DNA from: a virus | Strand: one strand, 5' to 3' | Length of the DNA: 64,000 nt | IMG/VR virus record: IMGVR_UViG_3300043811_000176 | Location: 1-64,000 of that record | Shown: piece by piece, positions 56,488-63,793 of the stretch | Layout: each line of letters begins with the position of its first letter | Numbering within the stretch: position 1 is the first letter of the stretch | Position numbers and translations under genes: made by a program | The notes under the pieces: model-generated | Databases searched by the model: none | What the model was told of the DNA's origin: nothing | The model's input: the letters and a program-made list of their open reading frames with translations, nothing else

Positions 56488-56754
56488 TCACCCTTCGGTG
56501 GTGGCTTTTGAAACGCCTTCCGAGGGAAACCCGGAGGGCGTTTCATCTTTGCGGACAAGGCGGATTTTTCCTTTGCCCGCTTTTTTCACTTTTCCACCTT
56601 TCACAAGGCGGCGAACCATCGTGTAGTAGTAGGCACCATTATTCTTATCGAGCATTGCCTGGAACTTGGGGACAGCACGAAGCGCCTTCTGCAGCTCATG
56701 GTGCCGAACAGCCCCATGAAAACCGCCGAGAATGCGGATTGATGCGTCCCCCAT
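56488..56754 (-). CDS. Winged-helix-like DNA-binding protein (88 aa)
   Basis: ATG 56754. SIRILGGFHGAVRHHELQKA (helix, turn, helix) then KNNGAYYYTMVRRLVKGGKV (recognition helix and wing) and a basic tail. A regulator-type small protein just upstream of the late-region terminator. A TTG start would extend it to 56826 but adds a poorly conserved-looking stretch. The 3' end contains a 13-bp hairpin (56509-56543). Confidence 0.55.
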   Translation of the reverse strand: MGDASIRILGGFHGAVRHHELQKALRAVPKFQAMLDKNNGAYYYTMVRRLVKGGKVKKAGKGKIRLVRKDETPSGFPSEGVSKATTEG

Positions 56755-57016
56755 GCTTTCACCGAGCGTATGGAAAGGGCCGGGCTTGGCATCCCGGCCC
56801 TTCAACCCTTGGCCCACCACAGGCAAGAGGAGGTTCGGACGATGACGGCCAAAGCCTAGTCAGGGGCTCTTAAAGCCCCTCGCAGGGCCTTTTTGAGCAC
56901 CATTCCGGGTCCGGCCGAACTCCGGCCCGGGATGGCCCCTTGTAGCATATTAATTTGGGGTCAGCAAATGAACGACCAGCGGGCCGCCCGGCCCGTATGA
57001 CGCCGCGATAGACGCA

Positions 57017-57214
57017 TCATCGGGTAAGAGTGAACGAGCCATAAATTTGAGGCATCGCGATCGGAGGCGCCGTATCGGGTGCCGGGTTCCGTACCACTGT
57101 ATTCGATGGGGATGCGTCTATGCTGTGGACCATGCCAACCGCTGCGGCGGGAGCGCCGGCTAAGTTATCGTGTGGCACATCACTGCGCACGTCGTCTCTC
57201 GGATTCGTTGCCAT
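57017..57214 (-). CDS. Small hypothetical protein (65 aa)
   Basis: ATG 57214 behind GAGAGGGCATGTC. MATNPRDDVRSDVPHDNLAG then AVGMVHSIDASPSNTVVRNP, ends MPQIYGSFTLTR. Pro/Ala-rich, probably flexible. No family recognised. Confidence 0.45.
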   Translation of the reverse strand: MATNPRDDVRSDVPHDNLAGAPAAAVGMVHSIDASPSNTVVRNPAPDTAPPIAMPQIYGSFTLTR

Positions 57215-57292
57215 GACATGCCCTCTCGTAGCTCTCTGGTCTGCTGCTCTTAAAAAGCGGCTAATTCGAGGCAAACGTTTATCCTTTCAAGT

Positions 57293-57556
57293 TCAACAGT
57301 TTGCCGGTCTTTTTCGTAGGTGCCCTAGCGGGTCAGCAAGGTCGCCATCGAGCGCTCCCATCCTGATTTTTGCAGCCATCATCAGCATCCAGGCTGCATC
57401 GTCTCGTTCGCCGCGCGCTTCGGCGCGCGATGCGCAAGTGATCAAGAGTTCGACGCGTTCGTCGTTAGACAGCGCATTCCATTTACCGACGCTATATCTC
57501 AACGCGCGCTCCGCTTTCCGCATTACGACAGAAATTGTGTAGGTTGAAGATAGCAT
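57293..57556 (-). CDS. Helical hypothetical protein (87 aa)
   Basis: ATG 57556 behind AAAGGTGTCCG. Helical: RKAERALRYSVGKWNALSND then ASRAEARGERDDAAWMLMMA and KIRMGALDGDLADPLG. First minus gene to the left of an intergenic control region. Function unknown. Confidence 0.5.
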   Translation of the reverse strand: MLSSTYTISVVMRKAERALRYSVGKWNALSNDERVELLITCASRAEARGERDDAAWMLMMAAKIRMGALDGDLADPLGHLRKRPANC

Positions 57557-57918
57557 GAAACGGACACCTTTACAAAAACCTTTTTGGGGGGACATGAGAG
57601 GGTGCCACCGAATCCGTTTTGAGCGTGGGCCGACGGCCTGGCGATACTGACCGGTAAGTTTTGCACTACCGCGAGTGCTCGTACGATCCTACACGCAACA
57701 GTAAACTACCCTGGTACAGATCACTAAGTCGTGATCAACCCCTCTTTCACCTGCGCTCGATTGTCGCACCGCAGTATTTAGATACCGGTGATTATTCATC
57801 TATATGAATGAAAACGCAAATTGGTTAATTATATCAATGAGGGTTGTAACAGTCTTTTAAGAGGGTTACAGATGGGATCTGGGTTGCATACAACCGGTTG
57901 ATGGTGAAGGTGAAAGGC
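57557..57918. promoter_or_regulatory. Divergent intergenic control region with operator-like boxes
   Basis: About 360 bp without a gene between divergent genes. ACCGGT occurs three times (57650-57655, 57784-57789, 57892-57897), the last in a palindrome CAACCGGTTG. GGTTG-CATA-CAACC forms an inverted repeat at 57882-57895, and TTGTAACAG at 57844 matches the -35 region of the promoter at 40546. Repressor binding sites and divergent promoters are likely. Confidence 0.45.
57645..57658 (+). repeat. 14-bp repeat TACTGACCGGTAAG, copy 1
   Basis: Identical to 63696-63709, in the same orientation. Both copies sit in divergent intergenic regions upstream of plus-strand genes. Confidence 0.8.
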
Positions 57919-58392
57919 ATGCTGCAAGTAGACCAGGTCGAGCGGGCGACGGTCGAACGACGGCCGCGTTGGTGGCGAATAAAAGGCGCTGAAGCCAAAC
58001 GTGAATTTTTGCTCGCCGTGCAAGCGAGCGACTATCAAAAGCACCCGGAATCACTCGCCGCGAGCACCAAAAACACCGCAATCGAGCGCGCGTCGCATAG
58101 GTTAAAACTCGGCTGGATTACTTGGCGATGGCCGGCATTTGTTAACTGGCGCCGAGGCCTCTCGAACCCCCCGCAATGGGTTGCCAAAGTGATCGCAGAC
58201 CAGCTCCGCGCCAATGCTGCGGCCGATCTAGCGCTAGCGGACGCGGTGGAAAAAGCAGCCAGCTCCGGACCCGGACAAGGGCGCGCGGGCGCAGTCACGT
58301 TGCGAAAATGGCACGCCCGACAAAAAATGGAGCGCGAAAAAGAAAAAGCGGCCGAAGCCGCTCTAAGAGCAAAAATTGAAAGTGAAGGTTAA
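57919..58392 (+). CDS. Basic helical hypothetical protein (157 aa)
   Basis: ATG 57919 behind AAGGTGAAAGGC. Basic, Trp-rich N-terminus (RRPRWWRIKGAEAKREFLLA), a central part with LGWITWRWPAFVNWRRG, and a C-terminal coil (ARQKMEREKEKAAEAALRAK). Could bind nucleic acid. No family recognised. Confidence 0.55.
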   Translation: MLQVDQVERATVERRPRWWRIKGAEAKREFLLAVQASDYQKHPESLAASTKNTAIERASHRLKLGWITWRWPAFVNWRRGLSNPPQWVAKVIADQLRANAAADLALADAVEKAASSGPGQGRAGAVTLRKWHARQKMEREKEKAAEAALRAKIESEG

Positions 58393-58401
58393 TGGCAGTG
58401 A

Positions 58402-58755
58402 TTAACGCGACTTGCGCAATCGCACCAGCTGACTCCAATCCGAACCATAGCGCCCGTGATAAGTCGCGCCATTATTACCGCTAACCGTGACACAAGTAAT
58501 TCGAGCGCCAAAATTATTGCGGTGTACGCTTGATGCTTTAATCTCGCCAAGCTCGGCACCCAACCAAGTCGCAACCTTGGTGCCTGTCACATAAGCACAA
58601 TGCAGTTCCGGCTTCGTGCTCCACAAAGCCAATTCTTGTGCTTCCAACGCCTCGTTATGCGCTTGAACGTCGACCGGACCATCAACGCGGCCATCAGGCG
58701 CGAATCGCTCGCCGACATGTTCGAAAATATAACCCGCCGAAACCAGTGTGTTCAT
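58402..58755 (-). CDS. Hypothetical protein (117 aa)
   Basis: ATG 58755 with AAGGGAA. MNTLVSAGYIFEHVGERFAP then KPELHCAYVTGTKVATWLGA, and a basic beta end (ARITCVTVSGNNGATYHGRY, QLVRLRKSR). Lies between a divergent promoter and a convergent neighbour. Unknown. Confidence 0.55.
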   Translation of the reverse strand: MNTLVSAGYIFEHVGERFAPDGRVDGPVDVQAHNEALEAQELALWSTKPELHCAYVTGTKVATWLGAELGEIKASSVHRNNFGARITCVTVSGNNGATYHGRYGSDWSQLVRLRKSR

Positions 58756-58836
58756 TTCCCTTACTCCCCATTGCGACGGGACCGCCCCGCGCCATGACAA
58801 CAGTTAAACCACTAAAAATTTCGTGCGTCAAGCCCC

Positions 58837-58865
58837 TTGCTAACAGTTAAACATTGTGCTAGGGT
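58837..58865 (+). promoter_or_regulatory. Promoter for the small plus-strand genes
   Basis: TTGCTA (58837-58842), 17-nt spacer, TAGGGT (58860-58865). AACAGTTAAAC occurs here and again 45 nt upstream near 58799, a possible operator pair. Closely related to the site at 40546-40574. The ATG at 58915 lies about 43 nt downstream of the predicted start. Confidence 0.55.
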
Positions 58866-58914
58866 CTTGCTTGCGAGCGAGCGAGAGACGCCGCGAATCA
58901 GAAGGAATCGGGAA

Positions 58915-59142
58915 ATGAATCGAGTTTGCATCTATGATCGTAACGGCTGGCGCCTGACTAGCTACGGCAACGGTTGGGCGTATTTGCTTGAGGATACTGA
59001 GGCTGATTCGCATAAGTCGGCTTGGTTCCAAGACGACGATGCGACGGAATTTGCGTCGCAAGTGATGAGCGAAGACGGTTTCATGGTTGACAATTGCGAA
59101 GAGCGTTTTGCCGACTATTCCGAGGTTATGACGAACGCCTAA
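58915..59142 (+). CDS. Small acidic protein (75 aa)
   Basis: Preceded by AAGGAATCGGGAA. MNRVCIYDRNGWRLTSYGNG then WAYLLEDTEADSHKSAWFQD, and an acidic end. Compact beta-alpha layout recalls the partial gene at 63794. Unknown role; probably an early host-interaction protein by position and promoter. Confidence 0.55.
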   Translation: MNRVCIYDRNGWRLTSYGNGWAYLLEDTEADSHKSAWFQDDDATEFASQVMSEDGFMVDNCEERFADYSEVMTNA

Positions 59143-59179
59143 AGGGCCGGCGATGCCTTACCCGAGAGTGGAGAGACAA

Positions 59180-59743
59180 ATGACCAAATGCACAATCAAA
59201 TGGATCGATAAGCAAGGTAACCCCACGCCCGACAACAATGACGCGATAATGCTGGTGCGCACTAAACATAGATTTGAGCAACACCATGGGCTCGCGCTGG
59301 AATTTGGGAGAGCAAACGGCTGGAATGCACAGAAGCGTGATTGCTCTTGCTGCGCATCTTCGCAGTGCGCAGTGACGGCAATCAAGCCGGGTGGAGAGAC
59401 AAAAATGACTGATATCATGCACCGATATAGCAATCCCCGCATGGAAGCGACAATCGATAATTGGCCCCATGGGTCCAAACGCGTAACCGCTAAATTCCAT
59501 ATAGAAATCGACACCAAGCGCGGGCAGCGCGCCGTCCGGATTACCACGGGCGCGCCGAAGAAACTCACGTTCGCTAAGCAAATGCGAATTGTTGATGGCG
59601 CCGATGGCCGCACCTATATCGCTGCGCTAACAGAATACGGACATATAACTATATGGCGCGGCGATATGAAGTACCACGAAGAAACCTTCTTTGAGCGCGA
59701 TTACCATTTCACGGCATTGCGCGATCTGCTGTTTGGAGTGTAG
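59180..59743 (+). CDS. Two-part hypothetical protein with internal ribosome site (187 aa)
   Basis: ATG 59180 behind GGAGAGACAAA. An identical ribosome site recurs at about 59393, with ATG 59405 in the same frame. The first half contains CTIKWIDKQGNPTPDNN and RDCSCCASSQC. The second half (MTDIMHRYSNPRMEATIDNW; VTAKFHIEIDTKRGQRAVRI) could be an independent 112-residue protein. It may be a fusion of two small early genes or one gene with two starts. Confidence 0.55.
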   Translation: MTKCTIKWIDKQGNPTPDNNDAIMLVRTKHRFEQHHGLALEFGRANGWNAQKRDCSCCASSQCAVTAIKPGGETKMTDIMHRYSNPRMEATIDNWPHGSKRVTAKFHIEIDTKRGQRAVRITTGAPKKLTFAKQMRIVDGADGRTYIAALTEYGHITIWRGDMKYHEETFFERDYHFTALRDLLFGV

Positions 59744-59747
59744 TGAC

Positions 59748-59828
59748 TTGACCATCTACATCATATCCACAATCGCAATCTGGCTGTTCCTGGTCGGGTT
59801 CGCGGCAATCATGCAGGTGAAGCGATGA
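59748..59828 (+). CDS. 26-residue membrane peptide, TTG start
   Basis: MTIYIISTIAIWLFLVGFAA IMQVKR: one membrane helix. Starts at TTG 59748 after a weak GGAG and overlaps the next gene's ATG (ATGA). Confidence 0.4.
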   Translation: MTIYIISTIAIWLFLVGFAAIMQVKR

Positions 59829-60028
59829 CTAATACCTTCTGCGCCATCAAGCTCGACACAATCCCCGGAACCACGATCCTGCGTCTCACGAGAGACTGGC
59901 ATTACGATGCCGGCGTTCTCCCTCGCGGCACTGAGGTCCAGCCATTCGCTGCCGGACAAAACAATCTGACCAATCGCCACGAGCGCACCGTGATCTGCGA
60001 TGGCGAGAAATGCACTGGACCATATTGA
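59825..60028 (+). CDS. Small hypothetical protein (67 aa)
   Basis: MTNTFCAIKLDTIPGTTILR then RDWHYDAGVLPRGTEVQPFA, ends ERTVICDGEKCTGPY with a Cys pair. Probably a small beta protein. Coupled to the membrane peptide. Unknown. Confidence 0.5.
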   Translation: MTNTFCAIKLDTIPGTTILRLTRDWHYDAGVLPRGTEVQPFAAGQNNLTNRHERTVICDGEKCTGPY

Positions 60029-60108
60029 TGACTCCCGCGCAATACCGCGATGCCATCACCCGCCTCGGGGCGTGCAGGCCAACTGAGCAGCCCCGTCCCC
60101 TTCGATAA
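60028..60108 (+). pseudogene. Probable truncated HTH gene start
   Basis: MTPAQYRDAITRLGACRPTE QPRPLR: the opening M-T-P-A-x-Y-R-x-A-I-x-R-L-G is that of small phage helix-turn-helix proteins, but the frame ends after 26 residues before any HTH. It may be a frameshifted remnant. Follows the previous stop as TGATG. Confidence 0.35.
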
Positions 60109-60210
60109 ACGGGGCGTAGACGCGTTTTTCAACCTGCCCCGCTACCACCCTAGCCGCCGACACCAAAAACGTGCCAGCGGCCTTCTAAACCGCAAACAGG
60201 AGGTACTGCA

Positions 60211-60879
60211 ATGACACGTGACGAAATCTTGTTAGCTATTAAAAACGGCAATTCTCTCGCCCGCGCCAATCTCGCCGGCGCCAATCTCGCCCGCGCCGAT
60301 CTCACCGGCGCCAATCTCGCCGGCGCCTATCTCGCCCGCGCCAATCTCGCCCGCGCCGATCTCACCGGCGCCAATCTCGCCGGCGCCAATCTCGCCCGCG
60401 CCGATCTCGCCGGCGCCGATCTCGCCGGCGCCGATCTCGCCGGCGCCGATCTCGCCCACGCCGATCTCGCCGGCGCCGATCTCGGCAGCGCCTATCTCGC
60501 CCGCGCCAATCTCGCCTTCGCCAATCTCGCCCACGCCGATCTCGCCGGCGCCAATCTCGCCCACGCCGATCTCGCCGGCGCCGATCTCGACGGCGCCGAT
60601 CTCGCCGGCGCCAATCTCGCCGGCGCCAATCTCGCCTGCGCCAATCTTGGCGAGCAATGGATCATACAAGGCGCAACCCGATCGGACGGTTACCAATTCC
60701 TGTTGCAAAAACTCACAGCGAACACAGAACCGATGATAAATGCGGGGTGCCGTTGCTTCACGCTGCCAAGAGCGCGCGAGCACTGGCAAGAAACACGCGC
60801 GGGAACGCCGCTGGGCGACGAAACCTTTGCAATCATTGATTGCATGGTCGCCTTGGCGAAGGCGCGCGGGTTGATCTGA
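60211..60879 (+). CDS. Pentapeptide-repeat protein (222 aa)
   Basis: Strong AGGAGG before ATG 60211. About 26 consecutive A-(N/D)-L-(A/T)-x pentapeptides from residue 15 to about 147 form a right-handed quadrilateral beta-helix. The C-terminal domain is [20 protein letters not shown], then [20 protein letters not shown] and VALAKARG. Such folds can mimic DNA (for example gyrase-protecting Qnr proteins). In a phage, a gyrase- or host-protein-binding role is possible but unproven. Lies next to the candidate origin. Confidence 0.85.
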   Translation: MTRDEILLAIKNGNSLARANLAGANLARADLTGANLAGAYLARANLARADLTGANLAGANLARADLAGADLAGADLAGADLAHADLAGADLGSAYLARANLAFANLAHADLAGANLAHADLAGADLDGADLAGANLAGANLACANLGEQWIIQGATRSDGYQFLLQKLTANTEPMINAGCRCFTLPRAREHWQETRAGTPLGDETFAIIDCMVALAKARGLI

Positions 60880-60884
60880 CGCAC

Positions 60885-61138
60885 TGTAGGGGGTTTGTAG
60901 GGCCAATGTTGGGGTGGCCCTACAAAAAAATTTATATGTATCAACTCTGTAGTTGGTGTAGGGGGTGTAGTCCCAATAGTAGTAGTACATATTTATATAC
61001 CAATTGGTTAATAGCCATACCGTTATACCGTTCCCTATTTACCCCACGTTTTATACGCCTCTAGGGAGCCCCCCCAACTACCCCCTACGGCCCCTACACC
61101 ATTGAAATTAAAGCAAAAAATTTTTTCGGTGTAGGGGC
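60885..61138. repeat. 9-bp iteron-like TGTAGGGG motifs, candidate replication origin
   Basis: Exact or near copies: TGTAGGGGG 60885-60893; TGTAGGGCC 60896-60904 (with its inverted partner 60916-60924); contiguous TGTAGTTGG, TGTAGGGGG, TGTAGTCCC 60948-60974. In reverse orientation: CCCCCTACG 61081-61089 and GCCCCTACA 61090-61098. A last forward copy is TGTAGGGGC 61130-61138. AT-rich segments lie between. An 11-bp stem, GCCCCTACACC/GGTGTAGGGGC, spans 61090-61138. Intergenic region between the pentapeptide and primase genes (60880-61310); the remainder of it holds no gene. Confidence 0.65.
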
Positions 61139-61310
61139 ATCGAATTCTGGTTTTCTGTATCATCTGTTAACATACTCCACATGGTAAGATGAAAATCCTT
61201 AGCTTTTTCAATAACTTCTTTTACTTTTCAAACAGATAACCAATAACATCGGTGGCGGCATTTCCGAGCGTTGTTGCCGATACAATTGGTAATATAGCAA
61301 CTACGCTTTT

Positions 61311-63506
61311 CTAAATAGTAACATTTCGTGTATAACCTTGACTTACTTTTTGGCCGATCCTGACCGGTTTGGGACCATCCCAACCGTTTTTTCGCATGAC
61401 ATGCGCGACTCTTTTGTATAACCATTGAGACTGTTGGTGCGTCGGAATCTGAAGATGGATTTCAATGACGTCGTATGACGAAATTTGCGTGCCCGTCAGG
61501 TGCGCAAGTCTGTCTTCCCATGGATCCCGTTCGCGCCGGCTTTCCTGGCGCTCCGCGGCGTCGCCCCACAATCTGGAGTGCAATGATAGCGACGCTCCGC
61601 GCTCTTGCAGCAGGGCTTCGGCCCATAACTGGTCTCGATCTCTTCGCAACGCGTCCAGGTCTATCCTGCCGGTTGTAATTGGCCAAAATCTTCTATTTCC
61701 AGTTGGTGAAGTGAGGTATAGATGGGGATTGGTGGTGGCGAACAGCACGCATGTCCTCGGTTTATCGACGCGGAAATGCCCGTAGGCGGGCCTGGCGCGG
61801 TCCGTGGTGCGACTTGCGAAAGCTTTAACCTTCTCTACCTCCGCTCTCGAATGTCCCTGCAGGTCGGCTATTTCGTACAGCCAGACCCCCTGCAAAAGCT
61901 CTTGTTGCCGCGTCTCGTTGGCGTCGAGAATCGATTGGTCCGAAAAATTCTCTCGCCCCGCCATGATTTCGATCGCCGTGCTCTTTCCCGTACCTTCCTT
62001 TGCGTCGAACGTAATGATCTGGTCGAACTTGCACCCAGGCTGGAGTATCCGCCGCACGCCTGCGAGCAGGCAGAGCCGACTGACTTCCCGATTGAAAGAA
62101 TCATCGGTCGCGCCCATGTAGCGAATCAGCCACGTGTCGATTCTGGGCGTTCCGTCCCACTGGAGCGAGTCGAAATAATCCTTGATCGGGTGATATGAAC
62201 GGCTCAAGCATTCTTGTTCGAGCGCATCTCGCATGTGAAGTTTCCCCGGGTCGAAACCATGGCAATCCCGGATCAGCACGCGCATGCGCTGTACCATGGG
62301 ATCGCTCAGCTCACCCGCCCAGGACTCCATCAGATGCCCGGCGACGTGGAAGCGCTCGTGGAATTGATCGAATTTACAACTGACGCCTAATTGCCGAATC
62401 GCTTCTACCGCGTTGGCGCAGGTCGCCTTGATCTTTCCGCCTTCCGTCATATCCGGCCAGCGAATCGATCCCTGGGTCGCCCGGATCGCCTCGGGCAGTG
62501 CGGGGGCATGGCCGTTCAATGCGCTCGCGGCCCCCCCGGCGGCTCCTTGCGCCGGGGGCCGGCTCTCATCGGCGGGGATAAGTCGAACCTCGACCGGCAT
62601 CATTTCCTTTCTGGCGTAACCGTACTTCCGGGCGGCGGCGAACAACGATCCTATTCCCACTCCGCCCCCCGGCTTGAACGTCGACCACCGGTAGCTCGTC
62701 TCGGATTCTCCTTGGTACTTCTCTCGCCCGCTCGCCGACCATCGATCCCACAACAACCCCGCTTTGGGGTGTCCGGTCGAATGGAGCGCCATACCCACGC
62801 GTATCCATTCATCCATTCCGCAATCGGCGGGGATGCACGCGATGGCGCGGGCGACCTCGTGCCAGTCGTCCGGGGCCTCTAACGCCCGCGCCATCCTCTC
62901 GGTAAAGCCGTCGGCGGGCATTGCCCCGAAGTCGCCGATGGCGGCCGGCATGGCGCCGATGGCGCTAGTGCGCTTCTTTTTCTCCAATGACCATGCAATC
63001 AGCGTCGCAGGCGCATCCGCAATTCCCCCCTCCGGCGGCGCTTCCCAAGCGTAGACGAATCCGCTGGCGTGCGGGCTGGGCGCCAGCACGACGAATCCTC
63101 CTGTGCCTCTGGTATCGAGTTGGTTGTCGCCGTCGCTGCGGGTGCCGCCCTCTCCCCGGAAGAACACGTGCACGCCGCGGCGCGTGCGCGCTCGCGCGGT
63201 CGGCGGGGGCCTCCCTACGATCCGGCCCAGCGCCATGACGCCGCGCGGCCCGTCTGCATCGGCTACCAGCAATCTGGAGGGACCGGTCGCGCACCCTATC
63301 CCGGCGTGCGGCCACTTGGTCCAGTAGCCCCGCACCGTCTGAATGTCGCAACTCGCACCCGCTTTCCATTTGATTCGCGGATGCTTGCCTACTGAGCGGC
63401 AATCCGGATTTCCGCACCCGCAGGCGCGATCGAACCGAATCGAGTGCAGCGGAAAGACGAACCAGCCTAGTGCAGCGTAGCGGAGCGCAGATTCGAGCAT
63501 GGACAT
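61311..63506 (-). CDS. Prim-pol/VapE-type primase-helicase (731 aa)
   Basis: N-terminal archaeo-eukaryotic primase-polymerase domain: ALRYAALGWFVFPLHSI, VGKHPRIKW, VADADGPRG (catalytic acidic pair), GVHVFFRG. A PriCT-like part is WHEVARAIACIPADCGMDEW. The C-terminal VapE/D5-like ATPase has FDAKEGTGKSTAIEIMAG (Walker A), LYEIADLQGHSRAEVEKVKA (Walker B) and CVLFATTNPHLYLTSPTGNR (sensor). Starts phage DNA replication by making primers and unwinding DNA. Two in-frame ATGs, 63506 and 63500; the promoter would favour the second. Confidence 0.92.
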   Translation of the reverse strand: MSMLESALRYAALGWFVFPLHSIRFDRACGCGNPDCRSVGKHPRIKWKAGASCDIQTVRGYWTKWPHAGIGCATGPSRLLVADADGPRGVMALGRIVGRPPPTARARTRRGVHVFFRGEGGTRSDGDNQLDTRGTGGFVVLAPSPHASGFVYAWEAPPEGGIADAPATLIAWSLEKKKRTSAIGAMPAAIGDFGAMPADGFTERMARALEAPDDWHEVARAIACIPADCGMDEWIRVGMALHSTGHPKAGLLWDRWSASGREKYQGESETSYRWSTFKPGGGVGIGSLFAAARKYGYARKEMMPVEVRLIPADESRPPAQGAAGGAASALNGHAPALPEAIRATQGSIRWPDMTEGGKIKATCANAVEAIRQLGVSCKFDQFHERFHVAGHLMESWAGELSDPMVQRMRVLIRDCHGFDPGKLHMRDALEQECLSRSYHPIKDYFDSLQWDGTPRIDTWLIRYMGATDDSFNREVSRLCLLAGVRRILQPGCKFDQIITFDAKEGTGKSTAIEIMAGRENFSDQSILDANETRQQELLQGVWLYEIADLQGHSRAEVEKVKAFASRTTDRARPAYGHFRVDKPRTCVLFATTNPHLYLTSPTGNRRFWPITTGRIDLDALRRDRDQLWAEALLQERGASLSLHSRLWGDAAERQESRRERDPWEDRLAHLTGTQISSYDVIEIHLQIPTHQQSQWLYKRVAHVMRKNGWDGPKPVRIGQKVSQGYTRNVTI

Positions 63507-63508
63507 TA

Positions 63509-63514
63509 ATTATA
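63509..63514 (-). promoter_or_regulatory. Consensus -10 TATAAT at the primase-helicase start
   Basis: TATAAT on the minus strand ends 2 nt before the first ATG (63506) and 8 nt before the second (63500). Transcription starting about 7 nt after the -10 would give an mRNA beginning at or within 2 nt of the second ATG, that is, leaderless. No good -35 is visible. Confidence 0.5.
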
Positions 63515-63590
63515 CCCCTTGCGCAATAATCCGAGACACGCTACAAAGGGCCTGTCTCTCTTGCTGACGATTCCTCCCATGACCCACTTG

Positions 63591-63624
63591 GCCCTGCCAA
63601 CCCATTGGCGGGGCTTTCTTTTTT
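63591..63624 (+). terminator. Intrinsic terminator
   Basis: GCCCTGCC (63591-63598) pairs with GGCGGGGC (63607-63614) with one G-U, then TTTCTTTTTT. Strong in the plus direction. No plus-strand protein gene lies just upstream, suggesting a short plus-strand RNA or protection of the following early genes from read-through. Confidence 0.7.
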
Positions 63625-63695
63625 GGGAGAATCCCCTCCCGAGGGGAACCATCAGTGTGCGCCCTCGGGCTTTATTGCGTCAACTCTCTTGGTGG

Positions 63696-63709
63696 TACTG
63701 ACCGGTAAG
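63696..63709 (+). repeat. 14-bp repeat TACTGACCGGTAAG, copy 2
   Basis: Identical to 57645-57658, about 85 nt upstream of the last gene's start. Contains the ACCGGT palindrome seen repeatedly near 57.6-57.9 kb. Confidence 0.8.
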
Positions 63710-63724
63710 GGTACGAAATTAATC

Positions 63725-63753
63725 TTTACAAGTACCGTGATTCGTGTTTATCT
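63725..63753 (+). promoter_or_regulatory. Promoter-like site upstream of the last gene
   Basis: TTTACA (63725-63730), 17-nt spacer, TTATCT (63748-63753). The -10 is a weak match. Correct spacing and distance to the gene at 63794 support it. Confidence 0.4.
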
Positions 63754-63793
63754 GTTTGCCTTAACTCAGGGAACACGGAAAGGACAAACGAAG

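Noticed and set aside
56331-56873. Plus-strand 180-codon ORF behind the good promoter at 56293
   Set aside because: Composition unlike a protein gene and antisense to the winged-helix-like gene; TTG start without ribosome site.
60050-60214. Plus-strand ORF ending by overlap with the pentapeptide start
   Set aside because: No ribosome site for it and the pentapeptide gene has its own strong one; probably chance.
60232-60990. Long minus-strand ORF of GAGEIG repeats
   Set aside because: It is the antisense of the pentapeptide repeats and has no ribosome site.
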